From contig JAUYFQ010000007.1 of the NCBI GenBank assembly GCA_030690895.1, forward strand, positions 1 to 34,654: 34,654 nt of DNA, in the 5' to 3' direction. How positions within the stretch are numbered: position 1 is the stretch's first letter; every line of letters starts with the position of its first letter. Below, piece after piece: positions 7,436 through 17,502 of the stretch. The DNA is from Sulfuricellaceae bacterium. GTDB taxonomy: Bacteria > Pseudomonadota > Gammaproteobacteria > Burkholderiales > Sulfuricellaceae. Under the pieces are notes generated by a model that was not told the DNA's origin, made no database searches, and saw only the letters and a program-made list of their open reading frames with translations. The translations under genes were made by a program, and so were the position numbers.

Positions 7436-8503
7436 CTAAACAGATATAACTGTAGGAGCGAGTTTACCCGCAAAAATCGGGGCTAAAGCCCCTCCCACAT
7501 CGGCGGTAGCCAATTGATAGGTAAGATGTTCCGAGTACGCGCCTAGCGCAGAGAAGAAGTCGTCGACGGAGGCAAGCTGAGTTTCCACGGTCTGCAACTG
7601 ATTCATCATGTGACGAAATTGCGATGAACCCACCAGACCCTTGGTGTACCAGGAGATGTGCTTGCGCGCCATGCGCAAACCGGTGTATTCGCCGTAGAAC
7701 TGATAAAGGTCCTGAAGGTGAGTCATCATGACGCGGTGGATCTCATCCACCCTTGGCGCAGGCAGGTGGGTTCCAGTTTGCAAGTAATGCTCAATCTCCC
7801 TGAATATCCAGGGCCTGCCCATGGCGGCACGACCGATCATGATGGCATCCGCCCCGGTACAAGCCAGCACATGCCGGGCTTTTTCCGGCGTTGTGATGTC
7901 GCCATTGGCGATGACTGGAATGGCGATGCTGGCCTTGACGGCAGCGATGGTTTCATACTCCGCGTCGCCGCTGTAGCCGCAGGCGCGGGTGCGGCCATGA
8001 ATCGCCAGCGCCTGGATGCCGGATGACTCGGCAATGCGGGCAATGTTGAGCGCGTTGCGGTTATCCTGGTTCCAGCCTGTGCGAATCTTGAGCGTAATGG
8101 GTACGTCGACAGCCTTAACCACTGCGTCGAGGATGCGGGCAACCAGCGCTTCATCCTGAAGCAAGGCAGAGCCTGCCATGACATTGCAGATCTTTTTGGC
8201 TGGGCAGCCCATGTTGATATCGATGATTTGCGCGCCCTGACCGGCGTTATATTTCGCTGCCTCGGCCAGCATGACCGGGTCGGCGCCGGCAATCTGCACG
8301 GAAATGGGTTCGACTTCCCCTTCATGGTTGGCACGGCGCAAGGTTTTTGCACTGCCATACAGCAGGGAATTGCTGGTCACCATCTCGGATACCGCCATGC
8401 CCGCGCCCATGCGTTTGCATAACTGGCGGAAAGGCCTGTCTGTCACGCCTGCCATAGGTGCGACGATGAGATTATTCTTGAGCGTGTGGGTGCCAATTTT
8501 CAT
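7436..8503 (-). CDS. dusB: tRNA-dihydrouridine synthase B
   Basis: A 355-residue FMN enzyme that reduces specific uridines in the tRNA D-loop. Visible motifs are APMAGVTDRPFRQLCK (about 16-31), IDINMGCPAKKICN with the catalytic Cys (about 95-108), KIRTGWNQ (about 139-146), the FMN-phosphate motifs IHGRTR and ANGDI, and GRAAMGRPWIF (about 223-233). It is the first gene of dusB-fis-purH-purD and stands 17 nt from the fis ATG. The last 17 or so codons before the end (about residues 335-351) are encoded by a family C palindromic repeat, so the natural C-terminus has probably been replaced or extended. No clear ribosome site precedes the ATG. Confidence 0.95.
   Translation of the reverse strand: MKIGTHTLKNNLIVAPMAGVTDRPFRQLCKRMGAGMAVSEMVTSNSLLYGSAKTLRRANHEGEVEPISVQIAGADPVMLAEAAKYNAGQGAQIIDINMGCPAKKICNVMAGSALLQDEALVARILDAVVKAVDVPITLKIRTGWNQDNRNALNIARIAESSGIQALAIHGRTRACGYSGDAEYETIAAVKASIAIPVIANGDITTPEKARHVLACTGADAIMIGRAAMGRPWIFREIEHYLQTGTHLPAPRVDEIHRVMMTHLQDLYQFYGEYTGLRMARKHISWYTKGLVGSSQFRHMMNQLQTVETQLASVDDFFSALGAYSEHLTYQLATADVGGALAPIFAGKLAPTVISV
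7451..7499. repeat. Palindromic repeat, family C, inside the 3' end of dusB
   Basis: TGTAGGAG at the left pairs with CTCCCACA at the right (one G-T pair); inside, GGGGC (7479-7483) and GCCCC (7488-7492) flank a TAAA loop. The outer TGTAGGAGCG sequence is shared with the copies at 11258-11311 and, with one change, 34402-34485. Unlike the others it lies in coding sequence. Confidence 0.75.
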
Positions 8504-8534
8504 GCTGTACTGGTACTTTTCTGAAGCCGACGAT

Positions 8535-8540
8535 TTTATA
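8535..8540 (-). promoter_or_regulatory. Candidate -10 element for dusB-fis-purH-purD
   Basis: Read on the minus strand, TATAAA stands about 30 nt before the dusB ATG in an A/T-rich stretch. No convincing -35 hexamer is seen 16-18 bp upstream, so the call is weak. The gap after the fba terminator leaves room for a promoter here. Confidence 0.3.
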
Positions 8541-8583
8541 CCGTTTCGTATTGCTTAAAAAGCAGGCAATGTCTTTTGGCGAC

Positions 8584-8613
8584 AAAAAAGGCGACACAGT
8601 GTCGCCCTTTTTG
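8584..8613 (-). terminator. Rho-independent terminator after fba
   Basis: GGCGACAC (8590-8597) and GTGTCGCC (8599-8606) form a near-perfect palindrome. On the minus strand it is followed by six T (8589-8584), at the right distance from the fba stop codon. The plus strand also has T's after the stem, so it may act in both directions. It separates the tkt-fba run from dusB. Confidence 0.85.
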
Positions 8614-8633
8614 CCTGCTTGCCAGAACTAGAA

Positions 8634-9695
8634 TCAGCTCACAGACTTCAACTCGCCTTTGGCGTACATGCTGGCAACCTTGTCCAACATGATCGGCTTG
8701 ATCTTGCTGGCTTGACCGGCTGAGCCGAAGGCTTCAAAACGCGCCTTGCAGATACCAGCCATGGCTTTGGTTGCGGCAGCGTAGAACTTGCGTGGATCGA
8801 AATCCTTGCTGTTTTCTGCCAGGTACTTACGAATTGCGCCGGTGGATGCCATGCGCAAATCGGTGTCGATGTTGACCTTGCGCACACCGTGCTTGATGCC
8901 TTCAACGATTTCTTCAACTGGCACGCCATAAGTCTGCGGCATGGTTCCGCCGAAGTCGTTGATGATCTTGAGCCATTCCTGTGGAACGGAGGAAGAGCCA
9001 TGCATGACCAGGTGAGTATTCGGAATCTTGGCGTGGATTTCCTTGACGCGGGAAATAGCCAGCACATCACCTGTGGGCGGACGGGTGAATTTGTAAGCGC
9101 CATGCGAAGTGCCAATGGCAATGGCCAGCGCGTCCACGCCGGTGGCCTTGACGAATTCATAGGCCTCGGTCGGGTCAGTCAACAACTGGTCGTGGGTCAA
9201 TACACCTTCTGCACCGTGACCATCTTCCTTTTCGCCATGGCCGGATTCCAGTGAACCCAGGCAACCCAACTCACCTTCAACGGAAACGCCGACAGCATGG
9301 GACATTTCCACCACTTTGCGCGTCACTTCGACGTTGTAATCGAAGCTGGAAGGAGTCTTGCCATCTTCATGCAGGGAACCGTCCATCATCACGCTGGAGA
9401 AGCCGGAACGAATGGCGTTGATACATACAGCAGGGGAAGCGCCATGATCCTGATGCATGACGACCGGGATGTGCGGGTAAGCTTCGATGGCGGCGTCAAT
9501 CAGATGACGCAGGAAAGCTTCGCCAGCGTATTTACGCGCACCGGCGGAACCTTGCATGATCACCGGGCTGCCGCATTCGTCAGCGGCTTGCATGATGGCC
9601 TGAACCTGTTCCAGGTTGTTGACGTTGAACGCTGGCAAGCCGTAGCCGTTTTCTGCCGCGTGATCCAGCAATTGACGCATTGATACTAGTGCCAT
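8634..9695 (-). CDS. fba: Class II fructose-1,6-bisphosphate aldolase
   Basis: A 353-residue zinc-dependent aldolase interconverting fructose-1,6-bisphosphate with glyceraldehyde-3-phosphate and dihydroxyacetone phosphate. In Calvin-cycle organisms this type also makes sedoheptulose-1,7-bisphosphate. Metal and substrate motifs are [11 protein letters not shown] (about 78-88), [10 protein letters not shown] (about 101-110), VEGELGCLG (about 139-147), IGTSHGAYK (about 193-201) and VNIDTDLRM (about 275-283). A strong AAGGAG site lies 7 nt before the ATG. It is the last gene of the tkt-gap-pgk-pyk-fba run and is followed by an intrinsic terminator. Confidence 0.97.
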   Translation of the reverse strand: MALVSMRQLLDHAAENGYGLPAFNVNNLEQVQAIMQAADECGSPVIMQGSAGARKYAGEAFLRHLIDAAIEAYPHIPVVMHQDHGASPAVCINAIRSGFSSVMMDGSLHEDGKTPSSFDYNVEVTRKVVEMSHAVGVSVEGELGCLGSLESGHGEKEDGHGAEGVLTHDQLLTDPTEAYEFVKATGVDALAIAIGTSHGAYKFTRPPTGDVLAISRVKEIHAKIPNTHLVMHGSSSVPQEWLKIINDFGGTMPQTYGVPVEEIVEGIKHGVRKVNIDTDLRMASTGAIRKYLAENSKDFDPRKFYAAATKAMAGICKARFEAFGSAGQASKIKPIMLDKVASMYAKGELKSVS

Positions 9696-9721
9696 TTTTT
9701 ATCTCCTTGGTTTACTGATTT

Positions 9722-9808
9722 GGTGATGAGTAAGCGGTAATGAGTGATGAGTAATGGGTTAGCGGTGATGCGGTTTTACCCATGACTCATTACCGCTTAC
9801 CCATTACC
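9722..9808. repeat. Intergenic palindromic repeat, family A
   Basis: GTAAGCGGTAATGAGT (9730-9745) is the perfect 16-bp complement of ACTCATTACCGCTTAC (9785-9800), with the core GCGGTTTTACCCAT in the loop. It fills most of the pyk-fba spacer, ending just before the pyk stop and 26 bp from the fba start. Confidence 0.88.
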
Positions 9809-9813
9809 CGAAT

Positions 9814-11247
9814 TTATGCTTTTCTGTGTTCGCCCACTTTAACAATCTTCATGGTATTGGTTCCGCCGGACTTGCCGATGGGTTCACCGATGGTCAGCAG
9901 GATGGTATCGCCATCGCGCACCGCACCGCGACGGCGCAATTCATCTTCTGCTTCACGCAGCAACAATTCCGGATCGTGGGTAAACATCTTGAAATTGATC
10001 GGGTAGACGCCCCGGAACAGCGTTACTTTTCTGCGTGTTTCCACCTGTGGCGTCAACGCATATATGGGCACGTCGGTGGCAATCCGCGACATCCACAAGG
10101 TGGTGGAGCCGGATTGCGTCAATGCGGCAATGGCCTTGACCTTGAGGTGGTTGGCGGTATAAATCGCCGCCATGGCGATGGATTCGTCTATCGACCCCAT
10201 TGCCCGGTTGGTGCGCATGCTGGTCGGGCTGATTTCGATTTCTTTTTCCGCTTCGACGCAAACCCGATCCATTGCCTGCACGGCTTCGATCGGGTATTGC
10301 CCGGCAGCCGTTTCAGCCGAAAGCATGACTGCGTCGGTTCCGTCTATCACGGCATTGGCCACGTCGGAAACTTCCGCCCTGGTCGGGATCGGGCTGTTAA
10401 TCATCGACTCCATCATCTGGGTCGCGGTAATCGCCAGCTTGTTGCGTTCGCGCGCCATGCGGATCATTTTTTTCTGCAGCGCAGGAACAGCGGCATCGCC
10501 GACCTCAACACCAAGGTCACCGCGTGCCACCATGATGGCATCAGACGCATCCAGAATTTCTTCCAGTGCCGGGATTGCCTCGGCGCGTTCGATTTTAGCA
10601 ACCAGTTGACTGTGCCCGCCAGCAGCCACCATCAACTCGCGCGCCAGCAGCATGTCTGCTGCATTACGAGGGAATGACACGGCAATGTAGTCGGCCTTGA
10701 GTTCAACCGCAGTCTTGATGTCTTCCTTGTCCTTGTCGGTCAAGGCAGCGGCAGAAAGACCGCCACCCTGGCGGTTGATCCCTTTGTTATTGGAGAGCAC
10801 GCCCCCCTGGCGAACCTGACAGATAATTTCGTTGCCACGAACATCTTCGACCCACATCACGATGCGGCCATCATCCAGCAGCAGGATCGATCCGCGTTTG
10901 ACATCCCGGGGAAGATCCTTGTAATCCAGACCAACCCGCTCCTGGTTTCCCAGTTCGCAATCAGCGTCCAGAATGAAGTTATCACCATTCTTGAGCGTGA
11001 TTTTGGCATTTTCAAATTTTCCGATTCGGATTTTAGGCCCTTGCAGGTCGACCAGTACGCCGACCGCTCGACCTCTGGCTCGCGCCAGAGAACGCACCAT
11101 TTCTGCGCGCTGGATATGGTCTTCCGGTTTGCCATGGGAAAAATTCAGGCGCACGACATCGACGCCCGCTTCGATCAGGCTGTCCAGTACTTTGGGGTCG
11201 TTCGATGACGGCCCGAGGGTGGCTACAATTTTTGTTCTACGTAACAT
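9814..11247 (-). CDS. pyk: Pyruvate kinase
   Basis: A 477-residue enzyme converting phosphoenolpyruvate and ADP to pyruvate and ATP. Motifs are TKIVATLGPSS (4-14), RLNFSHG (about 34-40), MVARGDLGVEV (about 240-250) and ITATQMMESMINSPIPTRAE (about 273-292). The ATG at 11247 is chosen because it opens with the conserved MLRRTKIVATLGP and has AGGAA 6 nt upstream. The longer open frame to 11550 overlaps pgk and encodes no family sequence. The ribosome site abuts a family C palindrome that fills the pgk-pyk spacer. Its position between pgk and fba is common in betaproteobacteria. Confidence 0.97.
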   Translation of the reverse strand: MLRRTKIVATLGPSSNDPKVLDSLIEAGVDVVRLNFSHGKPEDHIQRAEMVRSLARARGRAVGVLVDLQGPKIRIGKFENAKITLKNGDNFILDADCELGNQERVGLDYKDLPRDVKRGSILLLDDGRIVMWVEDVRGNEIICQVRQGGVLSNNKGINRQGGGLSAAALTDKDKEDIKTAVELKADYIAVSFPRNAADMLLARELMVAAGGHSQLVAKIERAEAIPALEEILDASDAIMVARGDLGVEVGDAAVPALQKKMIRMARERNKLAITATQMMESMINSPIPTRAEVSDVANAVIDGTDAVMLSAETAAGQYPIEAVQAMDRVCVEAEKEIEISPTSMRTNRAMGSIDESIAMAAIYTANHLKVKAIAALTQSGSTTLWMSRIATDVPIYALTPQVETRRKVTLFRGVYPINFKMFTHDPELLLREAEDELRRRGAVRDGDTILLTIGEPIGKSGGTNTMKIVKVGEHRKA

Positions 11248-11257
11248 GTTATTCCTG

Positions 11258-11311
11258 TGTAGGAGCGGCGACAGCCGCGATAATTTTTTCGCGGCGAAAG
11301 CCGCTCCTACA
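11258..11311. repeat. Intergenic palindromic repeat, family C
   Basis: TGTAGGAGCGGC (11258-11269) and GCCGCTCCTACA (11300-11311) form a perfect 12-bp stem; within it GCCGCGA (11275-11281) pairs with TCGCGGC (11289-11295). It spans the pgk-pyk spacer almost exactly, 4 nt from the pgk stop and overlapping the leader just before the pyk ribosome site. Confidence 0.9.
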
Positions 11312-11314
11312 GGC

Positions 11315-12511
11315 TTATTTGGCTGCGCGCTGTTCGAGAATATCGACAGCGGGCAATTTCTTGCCTTCGAGGAATTCCAGGAAAGCACCGCCAGCAGTGG
11401 ATATGTAGGAAATTTTGTCGTAAATATCGTACTTTTGGATCGCCGCGATGGTGTCACCGCCGCCAGCCAGGGTGAAGGCCTTGGTCTCGGCAATCGCCAT
11501 GGCAATCGCTTTCGTGCCTGCGCCGAACTGGTCGAACTCGAACACACCAACCGGGCCGTTCCAGACCACGGTGCCGGCCTTCATGATGATGTCCACGAGT
11601 TCCTGAGCAGACTTGGGGCCAATGTCGAAAATCATTTCATCGTCAGCCACAGTGCCCGCGTCCTTCAAAATGGCCGGGGTATTTTCGTTACCTGCAACAA
11701 ATGGGGCTTCCTTGCCGACCACCACGTCCACGGCAACCGGGATGGTCGCGCCGCGAGCGGTCATCTTTGTCATCAACGCCTGAGCGGTAGGCAGCAGATC
11801 CATTTCGCACAGCGATTTGCCCACATTTTTACCGGTCGCAGCCAGGAAGGTGTTGGCGATACCGCCGCCGACGACCATCTGATCCACTTTCTCGGATAGG
11901 GATTCCAGCACAGTCAGCTTGGTGGAAACCTTGGAGCCGCCAACGATGGCGACCATCGGGCGAGCCGGGCTGAGCAGGGCTTTGGTCAAGGCATCCAGTT
12001 CTTCTGTCAGCAGAATACCGGCGCAGGCGACGGGGGCAAACTGAGCCACGCCGTAGGTTGAGGCTTCAGCGCGGTGCGCAGTGCCGAAAGCGTCCATCAC
12101 GAACACGTCGCACAGTGCGGCGTATTTCCTGGCGGTCTCTTCGGAGTTTTTCTTCTCGCCCTTGTTGATGCGGCAGTTTTCCAGCAGCACGACTTCGCCT
12201 TCGGCAACCTCGAAACCGCCGTCCACCCAATCACGAATCACGCGCACCGTCTTGCCCAGCTTGGCAGACATCACGTCAGCCACAGGCTGGAGAGAATTTT
12301 CTGGCGAGAACTCGCCTTCAGTTGGGCGCCCCAGATGGGAGGTTACCATGACCTTGGCGCCGGCTTTCATGGCGTGTTCGATGGTCGGCATGGAGGCAGT
12401 GATGCGGGCATCGGAAGTAACTTTGCCATCCTTGACGGGGACATTGAGGTCAGCACGGATAAAAACACGCTTGCCCTTGAGATCAAGGTCGGTCATGCGA
12501 ATTACGGACAT
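11315..12511 (-). CDS. pgk: Phosphoglycerate kinase
   Basis: A 398-residue enzyme transferring phosphate between 1,3-bisphosphoglycerate and ADP, reversible in glycolysis and carbon fixation. Motifs are [15 protein letters not shown] (about 15-29), [15 protein letters not shown] (about 54-68), [14 protein letters not shown] (about 187-200) and the C-terminal nucleotide loop [10 protein letters not shown]. Complete and of family length. A CAGGAGC ribosome site precedes the ATG. The gap-pgk spacer carries a family B palindrome. Confidence 0.97.
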   Translation of the reverse strand: MSVIRMTDLDLKGKRVFIRADLNVPVKDGKVTSDARITASMPTIEHAMKAGAKVMVTSHLGRPTEGEFSPENSLQPVADVMSAKLGKTVRVIRDWVDGGFEVAEGEVVLLENCRINKGEKKNSEETARKYAALCDVFVMDAFGTAHRAEASTYGVAQFAPVACAGILLTEELDALTKALLSPARPMVAIVGGSKVSTKLTVLESLSEKVDQMVVGGGIANTFLAATGKNVGKSLCEMDLLPTAQALMTKMTARGATIPVAVDVVVGKEAPFVAGNENTPAILKDAGTVADDEMIFDIGPKSAQELVDIIMKAGTVVWNGPVGVFEFDQFGAGTKAIAMAIAETKAFTLAGGGDTIAAIQKYDIYDKISYISTAGGAFLEFLEGKKLPAVDILEQRAAK

Positions 12512-12584
12512 GGTTTTGCTCCTGTAGATTAAGGTGTAAGGGATAGGTGGGCCTATGCCTTACAGCTCACGTTGTTGAGCGAAC

Positions 12585-12637
12585 AGCTTTCAGCCATCAG
12601 CGATCAGCTTTTTGCTGACAGCTGACGGCTGATTGCT
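12585..12637. repeat. Intergenic palindromic repeat, family B
   Basis: A 24-nt left arm (12585-12608, starting AGCTTTCAGCC) and a 24-nt right arm (12614-12637, ending CGGCTGATTGCT) are complementary at about 19 of 24 positions around a TTTTT loop. It lies 3 nt from the gap stop, in the gap-pgk spacer. Confidence 0.85.
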
Positions 12638-12640
12638 AAC

Positions 12641-13669
<1,029 letters not shown>

Positions 13670-13674
13670 TCATG

Positions 13675-13739
13675 AACCACGGGGCACACGGGGAGCACGG
13701 GGGGAAGTTCACCCCGTGTGCCCCGTGCTCCCCGTGGTT
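13675..13739. repeat. Intergenic palindromic repeat, family D
   Basis: AACCACGGGG-type units separated by CAC and AGC trinucleotides (13675-13703) face a complementary arm (13711-13739) ending CCCCGTGGTT, an almost complete 29-bp hairpin. The right arm runs into the tkt stop codon at 13738-13740. Built of ACGGGG words, it is unrelated to families A-C. Confidence 0.88.
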
Positions 13740-15720
13740 AAATAATGCCCTTGGCCGTATTGACCACGTTCTCGACCGTAAAGCCGAAGTGTTTGAACAA
13801 CTCGGGAGCCGGTGCGGATTCGCCGAAAGTGGTCATGCCGACCGTTGCGCCGTCGCCCACATACTTGTACCAACCGTCCATGATGCCCGCTTCAACGGCA
13901 ACGCGCTTGACGCCTTTTAATAACACGCTGTCCTTGTAAGCCTGATCCTGGCGATCGAATACGTTGGTAGATGGCATGGAAACCACGCGTGTCGCCACGC
14001 CTTGCTCATCCAGCACTTTTTTGGCATCCAGCGCCAGTTGCACTTCGGAACCGGTGGCGATCAGGATCATTTTTGGGTTGGCTGCATCGGCCAGCACATA
14101 GCCACCCTTACTGATATTGGCGATCTGCGCATCGTCGCGCTTCTGGAAGTTGAGGTTCTGGCGGCTGAAAATCAGGCAGGAAGGGCCAGTCTTTTTCTCG
14201 ACGGCAGATACCCAGGACACAGCGGATTCAACTGTATCGCACGGACGCCATACATCCATGTTGGGAATCATGCGCAGGGTTGCGGTCTGCTCGACAGGCT
14301 GGTGAGTCGGGCCGTCTTCGCCCAGGCCGATGGAGTCGTGGGTGAAGACATAGATCACGCGCTGTTTCATCAGAGCCGACATGCGCAAGGCGTTGCGGGC
14401 ATATTCCGAGAACATCAGGAAAGTGCCGCCGAAAGGCATCAGGCCGCCGTGTAGCGCCATGCCGTTCATGATGTGGGACATGCCGAACTCGCGCACGCCG
14501 TAGCTGATGTAGTTGCCGGTGCTCTTGCCCTTGACGTGGTGGCAGCCTGTCCAGTTGGTCAGATTGGAACCGGTCAGGTCGGCCGAACCGCCGAGGAATT
14601 CCGGTACCGCGCCGGCCAGACCATTGATGCAGTTCTGCGAAGCCTTGCGGGTGGCGATGGTTTCAGCTTTTTCGTTGGTCTTGGCAATGAAGTCGGCAGA
14701 ATGTTTTTTCCAGTCTGCGGACAGGTCGCCCACCATGCGGCGCTTGAATTCTGCGGCTTCCTTGGGGAAAACGGCGGCATATTCAGCAAACTTGTTGTTC
14801 CACAAGGTTTCCAGCCCCTGGCCTCGGGTGCGACCATCCCAGCCTTCGTACACATCTTGCGGAATTTCAAACGGGCCGTGGTTCCAGCCGATATTGGCGC
14901 GGGTGGCGGCAATTTCAGCATCGCCCAGCGCGGCGCCATGCACGTCGTGAGTGCCTTCCTTGTTGGGAGAGCCTTTGCCGATTATGGTTTTGCAGCAAAT
15001 CATGGAGGGTTTGTCGGTCACTGCCTTGGCAGCCTCTACAGCGGCGTTGATTGCCACTGCATCATGGCCATCCACATTGGGAATGACATGCCAGCCATAG
15101 GATTCAAAACGCTTGGGCGTGTCGTCGGTATACCAGCCTTCGATATGGCCATCGATGGAAATTCCGTTGTCGTCCCAGAAAGCAATCAGCTTGCCCAGAC
15201 CCCAGGTTCCGGCCAGCGCACAGGCTTCATGCGAAATGCCTTCCATCATGCAGCCATCACCGAGGAATGTATAAGTGTGGTGATTGACGATTTCGTGGCC
15301 GGGCTTGTTGAACTCGGCAGCCAGCAGTTTTTCTGCCATCGCCATGCCTACGGCGTTGGTGATGCCCTGGCCGAGCGGGCCGGTGGTGGTTTCCACGCCA
15401 ACGGTGTAGCCATATTCCGGGTGACCCGGTGTTTTGGAGTGCAGTTTGCGGAATTTCTTGATCTCATCCATTGGCAGGTCGTAGCCGGTCAAGTGCAGCA
15501 AGGAGTAGATCAGCATCGAGCCGTGGCCGTTGGACTGCACGAAACGGTCGCGGTCAAACCATTTCGGGTTGGCCGGATTGTGGCGCAGATGGTGGTTCCA
15601 TACTACTTCAGCAATTTCAGCCATGCCCATGGGCGCGCCGGGGTGGCCGGAGTTGGCTGCCTGCACAGCGTCCATGGAGAGTGCGCGGATCGCGTTGGCG
15701 AGGTCTTTACGAGTTGCCAT
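13738..15720 (-). CDS. tkt: Transketolase
   Basis: A 660-residue thiamine-diphosphate enzyme moving two-carbon units between sugar phosphates in the pentose phosphate and Calvin pathways. Motifs are [15 protein letters not shown] (about 23-37), [17 protein letters not shown], the ThDP/Mg motif [13 protein letters not shown] (about 152-164), [12 protein letters not shown] (about 178-189) and [17 protein letters not shown] (about 466-482). Complete and of family length. GAGG lies 10 nt before the ATG. It is the first gene of tkt-gap-pgk-pyk-fba. The stop codon is shared with the end of a family D palindrome. Confidence 0.97.
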   Translation of the reverse strand: MATRKDLANAIRALSMDAVQAANSGHPGAPMGMAEIAEVVWNHHLRHNPANPKWFDRDRFVQSNGHGSMLIYSLLHLTGYDLPMDEIKKFRKLHSKTPGHPEYGYTVGVETTTGPLGQGITNAVGMAMAEKLLAAEFNKPGHEIVNHHTYTFLGDGCMMEGISHEACALAGTWGLGKLIAFWDDNGISIDGHIEGWYTDDTPKRFESYGWHVIPNVDGHDAVAINAAVEAAKAVTDKPSMICCKTIIGKGSPNKEGTHDVHGAALGDAEIAATRANIGWNHGPFEIPQDVYEGWDGRTRGQGLETLWNNKFAEYAAVFPKEAAEFKRRMVGDLSADWKKHSADFIAKTNEKAETIATRKASQNCINGLAGAVPEFLGGSADLTGSNLTNWTGCHHVKGKSTGNYISYGVREFGMSHIMNGMALHGGLMPFGGTFLMFSEYARNALRMSALMKQRVIYVFTHDSIGLGEDGPTHQPVEQTATLRMIPNMDVWRPCDTVESAVSWVSAVEKKTGPSCLIFSRQNLNFQKRDDAQIANISKGGYVLADAANPKMILIATGSEVQLALDAKKVLDEQGVATRVVSMPSTNVFDRQDQAYKDSVLLKGVKRVAVEAGIMDGWYKYVGDGATVGMTTFGESAPAPELFKHFGFTVENVVNTAKGII

Positions 15721-15959
15721 AATTTTGAATCCTCAAGTGTATAAATTCTTGTTGCCCAGCCCAAACCATTCTTTAGACCATTATGCTCGAATGGTTTTTT
15801 TGCCAAAAATCGAGAAAGGTTTCGATTATTACTCACGCGCAATTTTTGGGCAAGTACGGCGATTAACCTAACCAAAACCATGAAATTCCTAAAAAACAGA
15901 TGGTTACTATGGATATTGGATGTCAGGCAATCATAGTGAGTACCCCAAGAAAGGGCTTA
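15721..15959 (-). promoter_or_regulatory. Leader and probable promoter region of the tkt operon
   Basis: About 240 bp, A/T-rich, without a gene. On the minus strand CATAAT (15780-15785) with TTGGCA (15801-15806) makes a possible promoter, but the 15-bp spacer is short. AACCATT and AATGGTT flank it as a 7-bp inverted repeat. No convincing CbbR-type site was identified. The region follows a terminator-like hairpin, so it is the likely start of the operon. Confidence 0.4.
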
Positions 15960-15997
15960 AAATTATTTTATGCGAATAGCGGGCTCACTTATTCGCA
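15960..15997 (-). terminator. Terminator overlapping the end of the phosphatase gene
   Basis: TGCGAATA (15971-15978) and TATTCGCA (15990-15997) form a perfect 8-bp stem followed on the minus strand by TAAAATAATTTT. The TGA stop codon of the upstream gene (15985-15987) lies in the loop. It probably insulates the tkt operon from the phosphatase gene. Confidence 0.65.
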
Positions 15998-16770
15998 TCC
16001 AGAATCCAGGTACGCCAGATTCGGTACAAGTCGTCGTTGCGCGCAGCGACGACAGAGCGTTGCCAGATGTCGTCGGACCAGAAATCTTCTTGCGTCAGCG
16101 TTCCCAGGATACCGCCGGATTCCTGCAAAATCAGGGAACCTGCGGCGTAGTCCCACAGTTTTTGCCCGCCATGCAGGTAAACATCGAAGCGCCCTGCTGC
16201 GGTATAGCACCAGTCCAGCGTGCTGGCGCCAAAGTTGCGCTGGGAGCTGTATGGCGGCGCACTAGCCAGTTTCCGGGACAGCTCACGGGAAATGCGCTTG
16301 AAATCCACGGCGGCCATGGTGTGGCACATGTCCGGGATATATTCCTTTATTGGCAAGGGCGTGCCATTGAGATAGGCGCCTTTGCCTGCTTCGGCATAAA
16401 AAATTTCATCTGCAATAGGGTCGTAAATGACCCCAAGAATGCTCCGCCCCGCCTGTAGAAACGCCACTGACACGGCAAAATAGGGGATGCCGTTGGCAAA
16501 ATTTGATGTGCCATCGATGGGGTCAATACACCATAAGCCATCATTGCCTGCCTGCCACAAGGCCTGCTGTTGCTCGAAGGGCATCTCTTCGCCCAAAACA
16601 GGAAAATCGGCAATTGAACCAAGCGCCTCAGTGAGCGCATTCTGGGAGGCGAGATCGGCCTCAGTGAACATGCTGCCATCGCTTTTTCGCTGGCGCGCCA
16701 CTTTCAGATAGCGCGGCATGATTTCGCGGTGGGCGACGGCTTTGACGGCTTCGAGGACTTGATTGAGCAT
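15985..16770 (-). CDS. Inositol monophosphatase family protein
   Basis: A 261-residue Mg-dependent phosphatase of the IMPase/FIG superfamily. Metal-binding motifs are VLGEEM (about 58-63), the core IDPIDGTSNFANG (about 82-94) and LWDYAAGSLILQESGG (about 204-219). Possible substrates are inositol phosphates, histidinol phosphate, PAP or a sugar bisphosphate; the sequence alone does not decide. Its place upstream of tkt on the same strand hints at a sugar-phosphate role, but a terminator-like hairpin at its 3' end argues against co-transcription with tkt. No ribosome site is obvious: a family B palindrome ends about 10 nt before the ATG. Confidence 0.88.
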   Translation of the reverse strand: MLNQVLEAVKAVAHREIMPRYLKVARQRKSDGSMFTEADLASQNALTEALGSIADFPVLGEEMPFEQQQALWQAGNDGLWCIDPIDGTSNFANGIPYFAVSVAFLQAGRSILGVIYDPIADEIFYAEAGKGAYLNGTPLPIKEYIPDMCHTMAAVDFKRISRELSRKLASAPPYSSQRNFGASTLDWCYTAAGRFDVYLHGGQKLWDYAAGSLILQESGGILGTLTQEDFWSDDIWQRSVVAARNDDLYRIWRTWILDANK

Positions 16771-16780
16771 TTTTTTGAGC

Positions 16781-16859
16781 TGTCAGCAGTCAGTTTTCAG
16801 CAAAACCGCGCGGCTTTGTCGCGCACAATTGGCTGACTACTGAAAGCTGATTGCTGACA
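16781..16859. repeat. Intergenic palindromic repeat, family B
   Basis: TGTCAGCAGTCAGTTTTCAG (16781-16800) pairs with 16840-16859 at 18 of 20 positions. The loop contains a separate CGCG-rich stretch. It fills the 90-bp spacer between the thioredoxin-like gene and the phosphatase gene. Confidence 0.88.
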
Positions 16860-16860
16860 A

Positions 16861-17418
16861 CTATTCACCCTTCCATTTAATCGAGCATCCCATGCTCGGA
16901 ATTTGATCCGTTGGCCCCTGGCCTGTTTTTGCCACTTGCAGCATGGCTTCATACAGATCTCGCCGCACATTGTGGGGGGCGGCTTCCTTGCGGGAGGCGT
17001 CAAGCCGACCCCGGTATTGCAGCCCCATTTCTGCGTTAAACCCAAAAAAATCCGGGGTACATACTGCGCCATATGTCTTGGCGACCTGTTGGGTTTCATC
17101 CAGCAAATAAGGGAAAGGGTAGGCAAATTCGGCGGCAACTTTCTTCATGTTCTCGAAAGAGTCCTCATCGTATTCAGCCGTGTCATTGGACATGATTGCC
17201 ACGCAGCCGATGCCATACAATTTCAGCTCGGCACAGTCGCGCACGAGGCGGTCGCGCACCGCCTTGACATAAGGACAATGGTTGCAGATAAACATCACCA
17301 GCAAGCCATTGGGGCCGCGAGCGGCGGCAAGGTCGTAGCGCTTGCCATCCACGCCGGGCAAGTCGAAATCAGGCGCTGACCAGTCAAAATCACAGACTGG
17401 GGTTTGCAGGCTTACCAT
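16861..17418 (-). CDS. Thioredoxin-fold (AhpC/TSA-like) redox protein
   Basis: A 185-residue cytoplasmic protein of the thioredoxin-like/peroxiredoxin superfamily. PDFDLPGVDGKRYDL (about 16-30) opens the fold. The conserved FICNHCPYVKAV (about 43-54) carries a CxxC motif (CNHC). CTPDFFGFN (about 120-128) contains the cis-Pro loop (TP). The family is widespread, and members are annotated only as thioredoxin family proteins. No signal peptide is seen, so it probably acts in the cytoplasm. GGAG lies 6-7 nt before the ATG. It diverges from rsmE, sharing an 84-bp promoter region. Confidence 0.85.
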   Translation of the reverse strand: MVSLQTPVCDFDWSAPDFDLPGVDGKRYDLAAARGPNGLLVMFICNHCPYVKAVRDRLVRDCAELKLYGIGCVAIMSNDTAEYDEDSFENMKKVAAEFAYPFPYLLDETQQVAKTYGAVCTPDFFGFNAEMGLQYRGRLDASRKEAAPHNVRRDLYEAMLQVAKTGQGPTDQIPSMGCSIKWKGE

Positions 17419-17502
17419 TAAAGCGCTCCAAAAGGTTTTTTTGCTAATATAGCACGAGTTTATTCTGTTCCCTTAGCCTGTTCCCCACGCAGAGGTTCAT
17501 CC

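Noticed and set aside
11248-11550. N-terminal extension of pyruvate kinase
   Set aside because: The extra 101 codons overlap pgk, run through a palindrome and show no pyruvate kinase sequence; a good ribosome site fits the ATG at 11247.
14473-15744. A 423-codon open frame on the plus strand opposite tkt
   Set aside because: It lies wholly on the complementary strand of an unmistakable transketolase and its predicted protein has no recognisable motif. Long antisense frames are usual in GC-rich coding DNA.
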